30,069 nt of DNA. It comes from Ignavibacteria bacterium UBA7675 (GTDB lineage Bacteria > Bacteroidota > Ignavibacteria > Kapaibacteriales > UB7675). Positions within the stretch are counted from its first letter, which is position 1. The number at the start of each line of letters is the position of its first letter. Location: contig DLHF01000082.1 in the NCBI GenBank assembly GCA_002483085.1, forward strand, positions 1 through 30,069. Reading direction: 5' to 3'. The notes below the pieces were generated by a model that searched no databases, was not told the DNA's origin, and worked only from the letters and a program-made list of their open reading frames with translations. Made by a program: the position numbers and the translations under genes. This document shows positions 23,166-30,069 of this stretch, piece after piece.

Positions 23166-23929
23166 TAACCAAACGTATTATTCCATGCCTTGATGTTCGC
23201 AATGGCCGCACTGTAAAGGGGATTTGCTTCGATGAATTGCGCGATGCTGGCGATCCCGTAGAACTCGGCCTGCACTACGCGCAGCAGGGCGCCGACGAAC
23301 TCGTCTTTCTCGATATTACTGCCACGCAACAGCAGCGGGCAACGCAACACGCACTTGTGCAGCGTGTGGCACAACACCTCGATATTCCTTTTACGGTAGG
23401 CGGTGGTATTCGCTCGGTACAGGATGTTGCCGAGCTCTTGCGCGCAGGTGCCGACAAAGTATCGGTGAATTCTGCGGCTCTTTACCGGCCCGATCTGATT
23501 GATGAACTGGCTAGAGAGTTTGGCAGCCAATGCGTGGTAGTGGCTATCGACGCCGCTGTGCACAATGGCCAATGGTGCGTGTACGCCGCCGGTGGTATGC
23601 AGAAAACGCCTCGCGAACTATACGAGTGGTCACGCGAGGTACAGGAGCGCGGAGCAGGGGAAATACTTTTTACCTCGATAGCGCACGACGGCACCAAATC
23701 CGGTTTTGCCGTGGAAGCTCTTGCCCGGCTCGCTCGTGAAGTACATCTTCCCGTGATTGCCAGCGGTGGTGGCGGAGCGCCCCAGCATTTTCTCGATGTC
23801 TTTGCCACCGGACAAGCCGATGCTGCATTAGCTGCAAGCGTTTTTCATTTTCAGGAAATAAGCATTCCCGCGCTCAAACAATTTTTACATACTCATTCTA
23901 TTCCGGTGCGTTATGAACGTGAACTTTGA
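23162..23929 (+). CDS. hisF: Imidazole glycerol phosphate synthase, cyclase subunit
   Basis: HisF closes the imidazole ring of PRFAR using ammonia from HisH, releasing AICAR and imidazole glycerol phosphate. The 255-residue barrel has catalytic Asp11 in IPCLDVRNG and Asp130 in VVAIDA, the phosphate sites VGGGIRSV (79-86) and ASGGGG, and TSIAHDGTKSGF. The start is a GTG at 23162 overlapping the hisA stop (GTGA), and it is supported by the near-perfect ribosome site AAAGGAGGTGAT just upstream. Its last 17 bases overlap the start of hisIE. All catalytic positions appear intact. Confidence 0.96.
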   Translation: MITKRIIPCLDVRNGRTVKGICFDELRDAGDPVELGLHYAQQGADELVFLDITATQQQRATQHALVQRVAQHLDIPFTVGGGIRSVQDVAELLRAGADKVSVNSAALYRPDLIDELAREFGSQCVVVAIDAAVHNGQWCVYAAGGMQKTPRELYEWSREVQERGAGEILFTSIAHDGTKSGFAVEALARLAREVHLPVIASGGGGAPQHFLDVFATGQADAALAASVFHFQEISIPALKQFLHTHSIPVRYEREL

Positions 23930-24551
23930 CAAGCAAACAGGGCTGGTGCCCGTAGTCGTACAGGACGCCGCCACACGCGATGTTCTCATGCTTGCGTATA
24001 TGAACAGCGAAGCCCTTGTGCTTACACAAAGCACGAACCTTGCTACATTCTACAGCCGCTCGCGGCAATGTCTCTGGACAAAGGGAGCGACTTCTGGTAA
24101 TATCCTGCGTGTAGTCAGCATGGTTACAGACTGCGATGGCGATACGCTGTTACTACGAGTCTTGCCCGAAGGCCCCACATGCCACACAGGTGCTGATACC
24201 TGCTTTGGAGCGCGATTGCCGATGCAGCCATGGCACACACTTTCCGAAATAGAATCTGTTGTACACGAGCGTCGCGACCATCCGCAGAACGGCTCGTACA
24301 CATCGGAACTATTTCAAAAGGGAATAAACGCTATCGCGCAAAAAGTGGGGGAAGAAGCTGTAGAGCTCATCATAGAAGCCAAGGACAACAATCCGCAATT
24401 ATTCCTGAACGAAGCTGCCGACCTACTTTTTCACACGATTCTCTTGCTCTCTGCCAAAGGGCATCGCCTTGCCTGCGTAGCCGAAGTGCTCCAGCAGCGC
24501 CGCAAGAATTCAGTGAGCGACCAGTCGGCACAAACTCTACGGCATTTATGA
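23913..24551 (+). CDS. hisI: Bifunctional phosphoribosyl-AMP cyclohydrolase / phosphoribosyl-ATP pyrophosphohydrolase
   Basis: This fusion (HisIE) carries out steps two and three of the pathway. Residues 1-108 are the HisI cyclohydrolase: MLAYMN, WTKGATSGN, the metal-binding DCDGD (Asp73, Asp75, Asp77) and the zinc/catalytic cysteines in GPTCHTGADTCF (Cys90, Cys97). Residues 110-212 are the HisE pyrophosphohydrolase, an all-helical domain with the acidic VGEEAVELIIEA and NEAADLLFH motifs that bind Mg2+. The 212-residue length matches the fused form. The ATG at 23913 lies 17 bp inside hisF. It is the last gene of the operon; repeat copy 9 follows within about 25 bp. I see no clear intrinsic terminator after it. 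Confidence 0.95.
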   Translation: MNVNFDKQTGLVPVVVQDAATRDVLMLAYMNSEALVLTQSTNLATFYSRSRQCLWTKGATSGNILRVVSMVTDCDGDTLLLRVLPEGPTCHTGADTCFGARLPMQPWHTLSEIESVVHERRDHPQNGSYTSELFQKGINAIAQKVGEEAVELIIEAKDNNPQLFLNEAADLLFHTILLLSAKGHRLACVAEVLQQRRKNSVSDQSAQTLRHL

Positions 24552-24574
24552 GGTGCATTATCGGGGAATGTTTT

Positions 24575-24665
24575 GCGCTTCGGTCTTCGCGCCAGTGCTT
24601 CGGCTCTGCACCGCGTGGCACATCCGCTGCGGTAGGACCAGGCGCTACACGCGGCGGGAGCCCGT
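24575..24665 (+). repeat. Dispersed intergenic repeat, copy 9 (5' part)
   Basis: GCGCTTCGGTCTTCGCGCC is followed by GGCTCTGCACCGCGTGGCA, CATCCGCTGCGGTAGG and CTACACGCGGCGGGAGCC. The first blocks match the 5' half of the family. The CTACACGCGGCGGG block matches the family in reverse complement (compare copies 5 and 7 as read on plus), which suggests rearrangement. It occupies most of the 195-bp gap between hisIE and the convergent secreted-protein gene. Confidence 0.7.
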
Positions 24666-24746
24666 CTCTGCGCTATTCTCGCGATAACCCGGAGGCGAGG
24701 GGTATTCAAATTCTTTTTGCGGATAGGTTTCCTGATTTTGTATTTA

Positions 24747-26648
24747 CTACCGCAGAACACAAATAGGCATAACAAATGACTCCTGCTCTATCTGCACAAG
24801 AGCATAGTATAATCCCGGAGCTGGCAATTCTCCGTGAGAGCAAGTTCTCCACTCTACGTCATGCGTCCCCGCCTGAAGAACCGTAGCAAGCAAGGGAGTA
24901 GCGACTTTTGCACCGAGAACATTGGCGATACTAATACGAACGGTTGATGGCTGGGATAATGAGAAACTAATTCTGCACCCATCATTACCTGCCGGATTCG
25001 GTACGACCAAGAGTGTTTTCCCAACAGCAGGTGTAGCCTCTGGCTGAATACTCAGTGTCGGTATATCCTCAACCACAACCAATTTTACCACAGTGTCCCG
25101 GTCGTCATTTTCGTTGTCGACAATTAACTGGATAACGTAGCTCCTATATTCTGTGAATATATGTACCGGCTGAAACTCATTGGACGGTTCACTGCCGTCG
25201 CCGAAATCCCAGACGAACTGTGCATTTGTTGACAAGGGATAGGAGGCATTGGCAAAGGTCACAGGTTGGTTTCCCGCAACTGTTGTGCCCGATGTAGCAG
25301 CAATGTGAAATTCAGCCCGGACAGAGGGATCGGAGAAACTACTCCAGTTCTTTGTTTGCCAGAGACTCACCGTTCCTGTTGATGAACCTGTGGCGAATGC
25401 GGTGAATGTGGGAGAGAGGGCCGCAGCCGTTGCATGGGTAGAACCATAGGTTTCTTCCCAGCGCAGTTCTGCCACATTGTAAATACCGGCTGTCATATCA
25501 TCGGCACCGGCCAGTAGCAGGTAATTCGCGTTAGGTAATGGCAGGCAGGTAGATGTGGCTCTGTTGGAGAGTGGGAGTTGAAAGACGACGGCATCTCGGC
25601 GGTAGTCCCAAACATTCAAATCATTTAGTAACACATAATTGTCATTGGCAAGAAAGCAACGGCTATAGGCATATCGATCTGAACGATACCAGGCCGTACC
25701 ACTTACAGGATCGAAAACGCCATAGCTATACGTTGTCGGCAGTTCTTCAGACCAAGTACCTCCATCGTGAATATGGTGTTCAATACTGCCTGCCGAGCGC
25801 TGGGTAAATACAAGCAATTGACTTTGTGGTGAAAATAGTGCAGACAGAAGTTCTGCATTGTCATTATCCAAACCAAAGGTGTAGCTGCTCATTGCTTTTC
25901 TTTCTGTTACACTGTATACCAAAAGCTGATGGGCATATCCGGATGTAATGATAAAATCCGGAGGAGACGGAGCATTACCCTCTGCCCAACGGTAACTCAA
26001 AAAGAGAAGCAGAGTATCTGGAGTTTCGGGCGGGAGGTACATGTCGATATGTGTAACGTCACCATAAACATTACCTAACCAACGATAATCTTTCAGTTGA
26101 AGCTGAACAGTGTCGGTATAAATATTTGTGAAAAAATCCCATAATCTGACAAAACCGATTGTCCACGGGCCTATCCCTGGACCTTCTGGATGATTCTTTC
26201 TCTGAGCCAGATATAACCCTCTGTTATCCGGTGCAAAAACCATAGAATCAAAAAGCGGATCAGAACCAGTTTTCTCCAGCGGAGAAGTTTCATTTACCAA
26301 CTCGCCCGTAGCAGCGTTCAGTACATACACAACCTGTCGGGTAATAAAGCCATCATCTTCGAGAACTGCTATCGATTCTCCATCTGGAGATAGCGCTACC
26401 CGTGTCAGATACTTTTTCGCTCGGCATCCTCGGCTCCACAGGACTGAACCAGTCACTGCGTCCACAACAGCCAGCGAATCCTTGCGATTAGAAACAACGA
26501 CAATTCTGGTGCTATCAGCCGAGAAGATAAACTGGCCTATGGGAGAAGAAAATACCTGCGTCGTCCACACAGGAGTAGATTGGGCACGAGCCGATGGCAT
26601 CGACCACCACGACACCACAAGCAGTACAACGAGAGCAAAGCAACGCAT
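24747..26648 (-). CDS. Secreted propeller-like protein with PKD domain and T9SS sorting domain
   Basis: The 633-residue product starts with a signal peptide (about 1-23, ending ARAQS). Residues 30-440 contain recurring beta-propeller phrases (FSADSTRIVVVSNR, ALSPDGESIAVLEDDG, ALSPTFTAFATGSSTGTVSLWQT), like WD40 or quinoprotein-type repeats. A PKD domain follows at about 445-526, with the signature FVWDFGDGSEPS. Residues about 545-633 form a type A sorting domain: VVPNPAGNDGCRISFSL, VRISIANVLGAKV and PGLYYALVQI. The protein should therefore cross the outer membrane by type IX secretion and be attached to, or released from, the surface. The ATG at 26648 is chosen for the signal peptide; 43 upstream codons are open but look non-coding. 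No enzymatic motif is visible. Confidence 0.88.
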   Translation of the reverse strand: MRCFALVVLLVVSWWSMPSARAQSTPVWTTQVFSSPIGQFIFSADSTRIVVVSNRKDSLAVVDAVTGSVLWSRGCRAKKYLTRVALSPDGESIAVLEDDGFITRQVVYVLNAATGELVNETSPLEKTGSDPLFDSMVFAPDNRGLYLAQRKNHPEGPGIGPWTIGFVRLWDFFTNIYTDTVQLQLKDYRWLGNVYGDVTHIDMYLPPETPDTLLLFLSYRWAEGNAPSPPDFIITSGYAHQLLVYSVTERKAMSSYTFGLDNDNAELLSALFSPQSQLLVFTQRSAGSIEHHIHDGGTWSEELPTTYSYGVFDPVSGTAWYRSDRYAYSRCFLANDNYVLLNDLNVWDYRRDAVVFQLPLSNRATSTCLPLPNANYLLLAGADDMTAGIYNVAELRWEETYGSTHATAAALSPTFTAFATGSSTGTVSLWQTKNWSSFSDPSVRAEFHIAATSGTTVAGNQPVTFANASYPLSTNAQFVWDFGDGSEPSNEFQPVHIFTEYRSYVIQLIVDNENDDRDTVVKLVVVEDIPTLSIQPEATPAVGKTLLVVPNPAGNDGCRISFSLSQPSTVRISIANVLGAKVATPLLATVLQAGTHDVEWRTCSHGELPAPGLYYALVQIEQESFVMPICVLR

Positions 26649-26874
26649 AGAAGGCACTCTTCTTGTATAGGAGAAAAAGGGTGAACTGTAGGAGAACACA
26701 AGATGGCACAGAGAGTTACATTCAAGCCGATCAGAACCTTTCTTCGGTTGTTGTTTCCGTGGAAGAATGGGGAGCATTGGCAGGTAGGGTTTGCATGGTG
26801 ATAATACGGACCCATAACCTTGGTGACTACTTCTTGTACACTTTTTGTATGGTTGTTGTAGGCTTTACATATAC

Positions 26875-26910
26875 AAAACAAAAACCCATTTTCGATTGCT
26901 CAAAAACGGG
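26875..26910 (-). terminator. Intrinsic terminator of the rpsT-tRNA-Arg transcript
   Basis: On the minus strand CCCGTTTT pairs with AAAATGGG (26910-26903 with 26892-26885, eight pairs with one G-U). TTTTTGTTTTG follows directly. It lies 26 bp after the 3' end of the tRNA gene. The 287-bp gap between 26649 and 26935 holds this terminator and presumably the promoter of the secreted-protein gene, which I could not identify. Confidence 0.78.
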
Positions 26911-26935
26911 AAATTTTGCTTGAAAAAGATGTTTG

Positions 26936-27009
26936 TGGACCTGTAGGGATTCGAACCCCAAACCTTCTGATCCGTAGTCAGATGCTCTATCCAATTGAGC
27001 TACAAGTCC
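26936..27009 (-). tRNA. tRNA-Arg(ACG)
   Basis: The minus strand folds into a complete 74-nt tRNA. GGACTTG pairs with CAGGTCC in the acceptor stem, the D-arm contains GCTCAATTGGATAGAGC, the anticodon arm is TCTGA-CTACGGA-TCAGA with anticodon ACG at 26975-26973, and the T-arm contains GGTTCGAATCC. The discriminator base is A and CCA is not encoded. ACG, modified to ICG, reads CGU, CGC and CGA. It lies 9 bp behind rpsT on the same strand, before a common terminator. Confidence 0.96.
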
Positions 27010-27018
27010 AGCAAAATT

Positions 27019-27282
27019 TTAGGAAGCCTGCTGCAGAGAGTTGACGTATTTGTTCAGGCTCGACTTGTGATTGGCAGCGTAGTTCTTGTGTACAATACCG
27101 CGCGCAGCGATTTTGTCAAGAATGCGTGTTGCCAGTTTGAATTTTTCTAATGCTTCGCTGTACGATGTCGCCGAACGAACGTCTTTCATCGCGCGTTTCG
27201 CCTTGATCTTGTAAAAGCGATTGTATTTTGCGCGCTTTTCGCTTTGGCGAACTCTCTTCTCTGCTGACTTATGATTGGGCAT
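27019..27282 (-). CDS. rpsT: Small ribosomal subunit protein bS20
   Basis: S20 binds 16S rRNA and helps early assembly of the 30S subunit. The 87-residue protein has the typical start MPNHKSAEKRVRQSEKRAKYN, a high content of Lys and Arg, and the long helical fold with the late GIVHKNYAANHKSSLNKYV. Length is normal for the family. A Bacteroidota-type promoter lies about 42 bp upstream. The gene is followed by tRNA-Arg(ACG) after only 9 bp and by an intrinsic terminator, so both are probably one transcript that is processed to release the tRNA. Confidence 0.97.
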   Translation of the reverse strand: MPNHKSAEKRVRQSEKRAKYNRFYKIKAKRAMKDVRSATSYSEALEKFKLATRILDKIAARGIVHKNYAANHKSSLNKYVNSLQQAS

Positions 27283-27323
27283 AGCCTAATGTATTCTGTG
27301 AATGTTCCTGAAAAACAAGAAAA

Positions 27324-27354
27324 CAAAATTAGTACTTTGCGGCGAAAAAGTCAA
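27324..27354 (-). promoter_or_regulatory. Bacteroidota-type promoter of rpsT
   Basis: On the minus strand TTG (27354-27352) is followed after 20 nt by TAATTTTG (27331-27324), a full match to TANNTTTG. It is 42 bp before the rpsT ATG. The layout equals that of the his promoter. Confidence 0.65.
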
Positions 27355-27365
27355 CTGTTATTTTG
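27336..27365 (+). promoter_or_regulatory. Possible divergent promoter for the lipoprotein gene
   Basis: On the plus strand TTTG (27336-27339) is followed after 19 nt by TATTTTG (27359-27365), one base short of TANNTTTG. It overlaps the rpsT promoter on the other strand and lies 58 bp before the lipoprotein ATG. Confidence 0.35.
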
Positions 27366-27422
27366 TAAAAAAATGAAAAAGTGGCGAAAAAATGGCCTCT
27401 AACCCTAAAAATCAGGAGAGTG

Positions 27423-28202
27423 ATGAATCCTTTGCGTATCTATGCTCTGTTTTTGCTCTGTTTGTTTGGCTGTATTTCCTGCCAATCGGCTGCTTCTGTC
27501 CGGCGCGAAGCTGATTTCCCCGCTTTTGCTTCGGCTGATCGCGATCTGCTCCGCTTTAGCTTCGATTGGCGTATGGGCCAGCCAGATTCTTTGCGGGCAG
27601 GTTCAGCTCTGTTCTTTCGGTTTGAACTACCTTCGGAGAAAACAGGGGAAATAAAAGATTTTCACGTTGTCGATAAATTCGCCTCGCAATTCGGTATAGA
27701 CTATAAGCTCGTATTCGTGGAAGGACGGGAGAAAACTATCGGTATCCTTTCTTTTTCTCCAGAGGAAACGGCTGAGCTTCCCGCTGGACTCTATGATATT
27801 GCTGTTGAAATCCAGTTCGCCGACGACGCTATTCTACTGTCGAAACTGCTGCCATTTCGCTTGCTGCCGCGAGATACGCCGCTGGATGAGGCAAGGGCAA
27901 GTGAAGAACGGCGCAGGTTTGCAGCGCTGCTACAACTGAACAATGATAAAAGCTCCTATGATGCCGTTGCTCCGCTTGTAGTCGAACCTGCGTATCAAAG
28001 CAATATCCTTGCTCGCCTCCTTCGCTTCTACGATGCGAATGTACAACGCCCTTCCGCCGGAGCAGAAGAACGCCAGGTCGTGCAGAACCTCACTGAATGG
28101 ACGCGTGATACAAGCCTCTCTGTGAGTGAGCGGGAACTCTCGATTCTTGCGCTCGAAGAGGTGTATGCCCGCTACAATGGCTCTGTCAGAAACGGTAGAT
28201 AA
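27423..28202 (+). CDS. Uncharacterised lipoprotein
   Basis: The 259-residue product begins with a lipoprotein signal ending in the lipobox FGCISC, with the expected modified cysteine at residue 20. The following 120 residues are beta-rich (LLRFSFDWRM, ALFFRFELP, LYDIAVEIQF) and resemble an immunoglobulin-like fold. From about residue 155 the chain is helical and charged. I cannot name a family. The ATG at 27423 follows CAGGAGAGTG, a good ribosome site, and matches the start of the signal peptide; 14 upstream codons are open but unsupported. Its 3' end overlaps the convergent FadL-like gene by 17 bp. Confidence 0.78.
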   Translation: MNPLRIYALFLLCLFGCISCQSAASVRREADFPAFASADRDLLRFSFDWRMGQPDSLRAGSALFFRFELPSEKTGEIKDFHVVDKFASQFGIDYKLVFVEGREKTIGILSFSPEETAELPAGLYDIAVEIQFADDAILLSKLLPFRLLPRDTPLDEARASEERRRFAALLQLNNDKSSYDAVAPLVVEPAYQSNILARLLRFYDANVQRPSAGAEERQVVQNLTEWTRDTSLSVSERELSILALEEVYARYNGSVRNGR

Positions 28203-29607
28203 ACTGGAGCGCGAGCTGGGACGATGCTTTGTCGATGGAGAAACTTGCGTCTGCTGAATTGTACAGGACGCGCCGCGAGGATGTTGTTCTGTGCCCATAC
28301 ATGGCGTCAATACGGATGTTGGGGGCAAAATACAGCCCGGCACCCGCAGACAACAGTGTGAACTCTTCTTCGCTGGGAGAATCGTTGTACACAGAGGAAC
28401 CGCTGCTTACTCCCGCGCGGAAGGTGATAGGAAGAGACGGGTTTTCGTATTCTGCTCCTATGCCCCACACGAGTTGCCCGGTAAGCTGCTCGGCAATGTC
28501 GATGTTCATGTCTTCGATTTCGACTAATGAACTGCTGAATTCTATTTGTGAGAGGTCGCTGTATTCTACCGATCCGGCTACTGTAAGCCCCATAAGATTG
28601 AACGACAGCCCTGTGTTAAATACAAATGGCGTGGAGACGCTGTATGAATTGCGCCCGCTTTCCGGTCCGTCGATTGGCGACTCGTACACGTCGTTATTGT
28701 CGAATGTCGCTTTGGCTGTACGTGAAAAATTCTCTGTGATGCTGTAATACGACGGCGTGCGTACCGTAATGCCAAACCGCATAAAGTTCTCGATTCTTCC
28801 CATGATTCCAAATGATGCGCCTATGCCGCTGATGTCCTGGTCGACGGTTTCGCGTACAAGAAGGGACGAAAAATCTACATTGCTGAAATTGACAGTGTCC
28901 AGCTCGTTGTAGATGTTCTGGTCGTCGGTTTCGCTATACCGTCTGTCGTAGGAATAGCTACCCCATTTGCCGTGCAGTGTGAAGCCAATGGAGACGTTCT
29001 CCGCAATGTCGATGCCAATGCCTCCGCTCAGCGAATGCAAGCCACCGCTTTCTAATACAGTTGCTGTTTGTGAAAGTCCCCCGCCAAGAGGAGTGACTAA
29101 CCTGCCATTGATCGAATCCGAAAGAAAGAGGTCTCCGGCTAATGCCTGCGAACCGGGGGAGGCAATCCACGAGCCGACGATGGAGGAACTGCCACGCCCG
29201 GTAGTTTTATAGTCGTCGTCGAAGTCGGATTCGAGCATGTAGCCCACAGCAATGGCAGCTTTTGTTGTGCCAAATTTTAATGGTGCTACAAAGCCTATGG
29301 CGTTAATCGCTTCCGAATTGCCGTTGAGTATCGTGTTCGATGTTAGGAAATCTGTTGTGTTCTGGTTGCGGTAAAGCTGTACGCCAAGTGTTAGCTCCCG
29401 CTTGGGAACGAGCATCAGACCAGCAGGATTGTAGTAAAGCGCCGCAAAGTCGTCGGCTATGCCGCTATATGCTGGTCCTATGGCGCCAGCTCGCGCGGAG
29501 ATCAGGCCGTTGGGCTGGGCAAGTCGTAACCCATCTTCAATGAATTGTGCTTGCATACCGCTTGCACAGAGCAGGAGACCCGCTGTTAATGTTATGAGTC
29601 GTTTCAT
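28186..29607 (-). CDS. FadL/PorV-like outer-membrane beta-barrel protein
   Basis: The 473-residue product has a signal peptide (1-20, ending GMQAQ) and the N-terminal signature of the FadL/OmpP1-like family used by Bacteroidota (SARAGAIGPAYSGIADDFAALYYNPAGLMLV). Alternating amphipathic strands follow, and the chain ends in ALQFIYRF, the C-terminal aromatic expected for barrel insertion by BAM. Relatives include hydrophobic-compound transporters and the T9SS shuttle component PorV. I cannot tell which function applies, although the neighbourhood of T9SS cargo makes the second of interest. The ATG overlaps the stop codon of the partial gene upstream (ATGA), which suggests translational coupling. 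The 3' end overlaps the lipoprotein gene by 17 bp. Confidence 0.85.
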   Translation of the reverse strand: MKRLITLTAGLLLCASGMQAQFIEDGLRLAQPNGLISARAGAIGPAYSGIADDFAALYYNPAGLMLVPKRELTLGVQLYRNQNTTDFLTSNTILNGNSEAINAIGFVAPLKFGTTKAAIAVGYMLESDFDDDYKTTGRGSSSIVGSWIASPGSQALAGDLFLSDSINGRLVTPLGGGLSQTATVLESGGLHSLSGGIGIDIAENVSIGFTLHGKWGSYSYDRRYSETDDQNIYNELDTVNFSNVDFSSLLVRETVDQDISGIGASFGIMGRIENFMRFGITVRTPSYYSITENFSRTAKATFDNNDVYESPIDGPESGRNSYSVSTPFVFNTGLSFNLMGLTVAGSVEYSDLSQIEFSSSLVEIEDMNIDIAEQLTGQLVWGIGAEYENPSLPITFRAGVSSGSSVYNDSPSEEEFTLLSAGAGLYFAPNIRIDAMYGHRTTSSRRVLYNSADASFSIDKASSQLALQFIYRF

Positions 29608-30069
29608 CGGCTTCGTCCTCCGCGCTGAGTTGTCGTAGGCGCAGGACTGGACGACGAACTGCCTTTGCTGGTCGATGCAGAGCCAGAGGAGGACGAACGT
29701 TTATTCTCTGGTTCTGAAGAACGCGACTCGCGCCGTCTTGTCGTGTTGTTGTCTTCGGAGTCCGAGCGGCTCTCTCGTCGTGTTGTAGTCGTCGACGAGC
29801 GTTTGCCTGAAGGCCTGTTTTCTGCCGCCGGGCGTGATTCTGTATCGCGGTTGCGCGTATCTTTTGATGCTTTTGCTTCGGTCGTTTCGGCAGGAACTGT
29901 CGTTGTAGTAGTACGTGTCCGTTCCTGTGTCCGGCTGTCGGAAACCGGTGTGCTATTCGGTTGTTGTTCTGTAACGCCGGGTCGTGAGGTTGTAGTAGTG
30001 CGCGTCCGTTCCTGTGTCCGGCTGTCGGAAACCGGTGTGCTATTTGGTTGTTGTTCTGTAACGCCGGGT
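29604..30069 (-). CDS. Disordered Ser/Thr/Arg-rich C-terminal tail of a partial gene
   Basis: The minus strand is open from the window edge to a TGA at 29606-29604 that overlaps the ATG of the FadL-like gene. The 154 visible residues are rich in Ser, Thr, Arg and Gln with no hydrophobic core, so this part is probably disordered. The first 58 residues are two nearly identical 29-residue repeats beginning PGVTEQQPNSTPVSDS and ending RTTTT. Short stretches such as RRESRS recur later. The frame was chosen because it is the one coupled to the next gene and free of stops. The start, any signal peptide and any folded domain lie outside the window, so no function can be given. An envelope role fits its coupling to a barrel protein. 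Confidence 0.65.
   Translation of the reverse strand, partial: PGVTEQQPNSTPVSDSRTQERTRTTTTSRPGVTEQQPNSTPVSDSRTQERTRTTTTTVPAETTEAKASKDTRNRDTESRPAAENRPSGKRSSTTTTRRESRSDSEDNNTTRRRESRSSEPENKRSSSSGSASTSKGSSSSSPAPTTTQRGGRSR
29896..30069 (-). repeat. 87-bp tandem repeat within the partial gene
   Basis: Two units of 87 bp lie at 29896-29982 and 29983-30069 and differ at only a few positions. Each encodes 29 residues in frame. The array may continue beyond the window edge. Confidence 0.9.

Overview
The window looks like a chromosomal segment of a Bacteroidota/Chlorobiota-type bacterium (Ignavibacteria/Kapabacteria-like is my best guess). The grounds are two proteins ending in type IX secretion (T9SS)-like sorting domains, a FadL/PorV-like outer-membrane barrel, a long-form HisG with a fused HisB and HisIE, and two promoters of the Bacteroidota form TTG-N20-TANNTTTG in front of the his leader and rpsT. 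No rRNA, phage structural gene, transposase or CRISPR array was found.

Region 1 (1-6.6 kb): the C-terminal end of a secreted protein, a convergent YdeI/OmdA-like gene, an uncharacterised C-terminally anchored protein, a short RecQ helicase, a translationally coupled membrane-protein/lipoprotein pair and a three-helix membrane protein. Region 2 (6.6-14.9 kb): a run of minus-strand genes with little recognisable function: a GH18-like glycosidase without a signal peptide, a PKHD-type Fe(II)/2-oxoglutarate hydroxylase, a five-helix membrane protein, an exported coiled-coil/barrel-like protein, a divergent pentein (agmatine-deiminase-like) and two small beta-rich proteins. Region 3 (15.3-24.6 kb): a large Bacteroidota-type helical-repeat protein, then a complete histidine operon hisL-G-D-C-B-H-A-F-IE. 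Region 4 (24.7-30.1 kb): a secreted propeller/PKD/T9SS protein, rpsT with tRNA-Arg(ACG) and a shared terminator, a lipoprotein, a FadL-like barrel and the repetitive tail of a partial gene.

The most informative signal is in front of hisG: a 23-codon leader with five His codons (HHHHLH), a hairpin using those codons, a 7-nt antiterminator match to the 5' arm of a GC-rich terminator, and a T-tract just before the hisG ATG. This is a ribosome-mediated attenuator downstream of a Bacteroidota-type promoter. All enzymes from PRPP/ATP to histidine are encoded, with most junctions overlapping by 1-17 nt.

The second signal is a family of about nine dispersed intergenic repeats (70-200 bp, both orientations) sharing a GTCTCCGCACCGCGCTGCA core and a GTGCGACCGGYGACAGCGAC block. 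Copies bracket recQ, lie on both sides of the his operon and sit inside it between hisC and hisB. One copy carries a 9-bp tandem array. A different repeat, built on GTCTCTAC and starting with a 51-bp perfect palindrome, lies between the hydroxylase and GH18 genes. All family assignments come from reading the sequence and remembered family motifs; no search was run.
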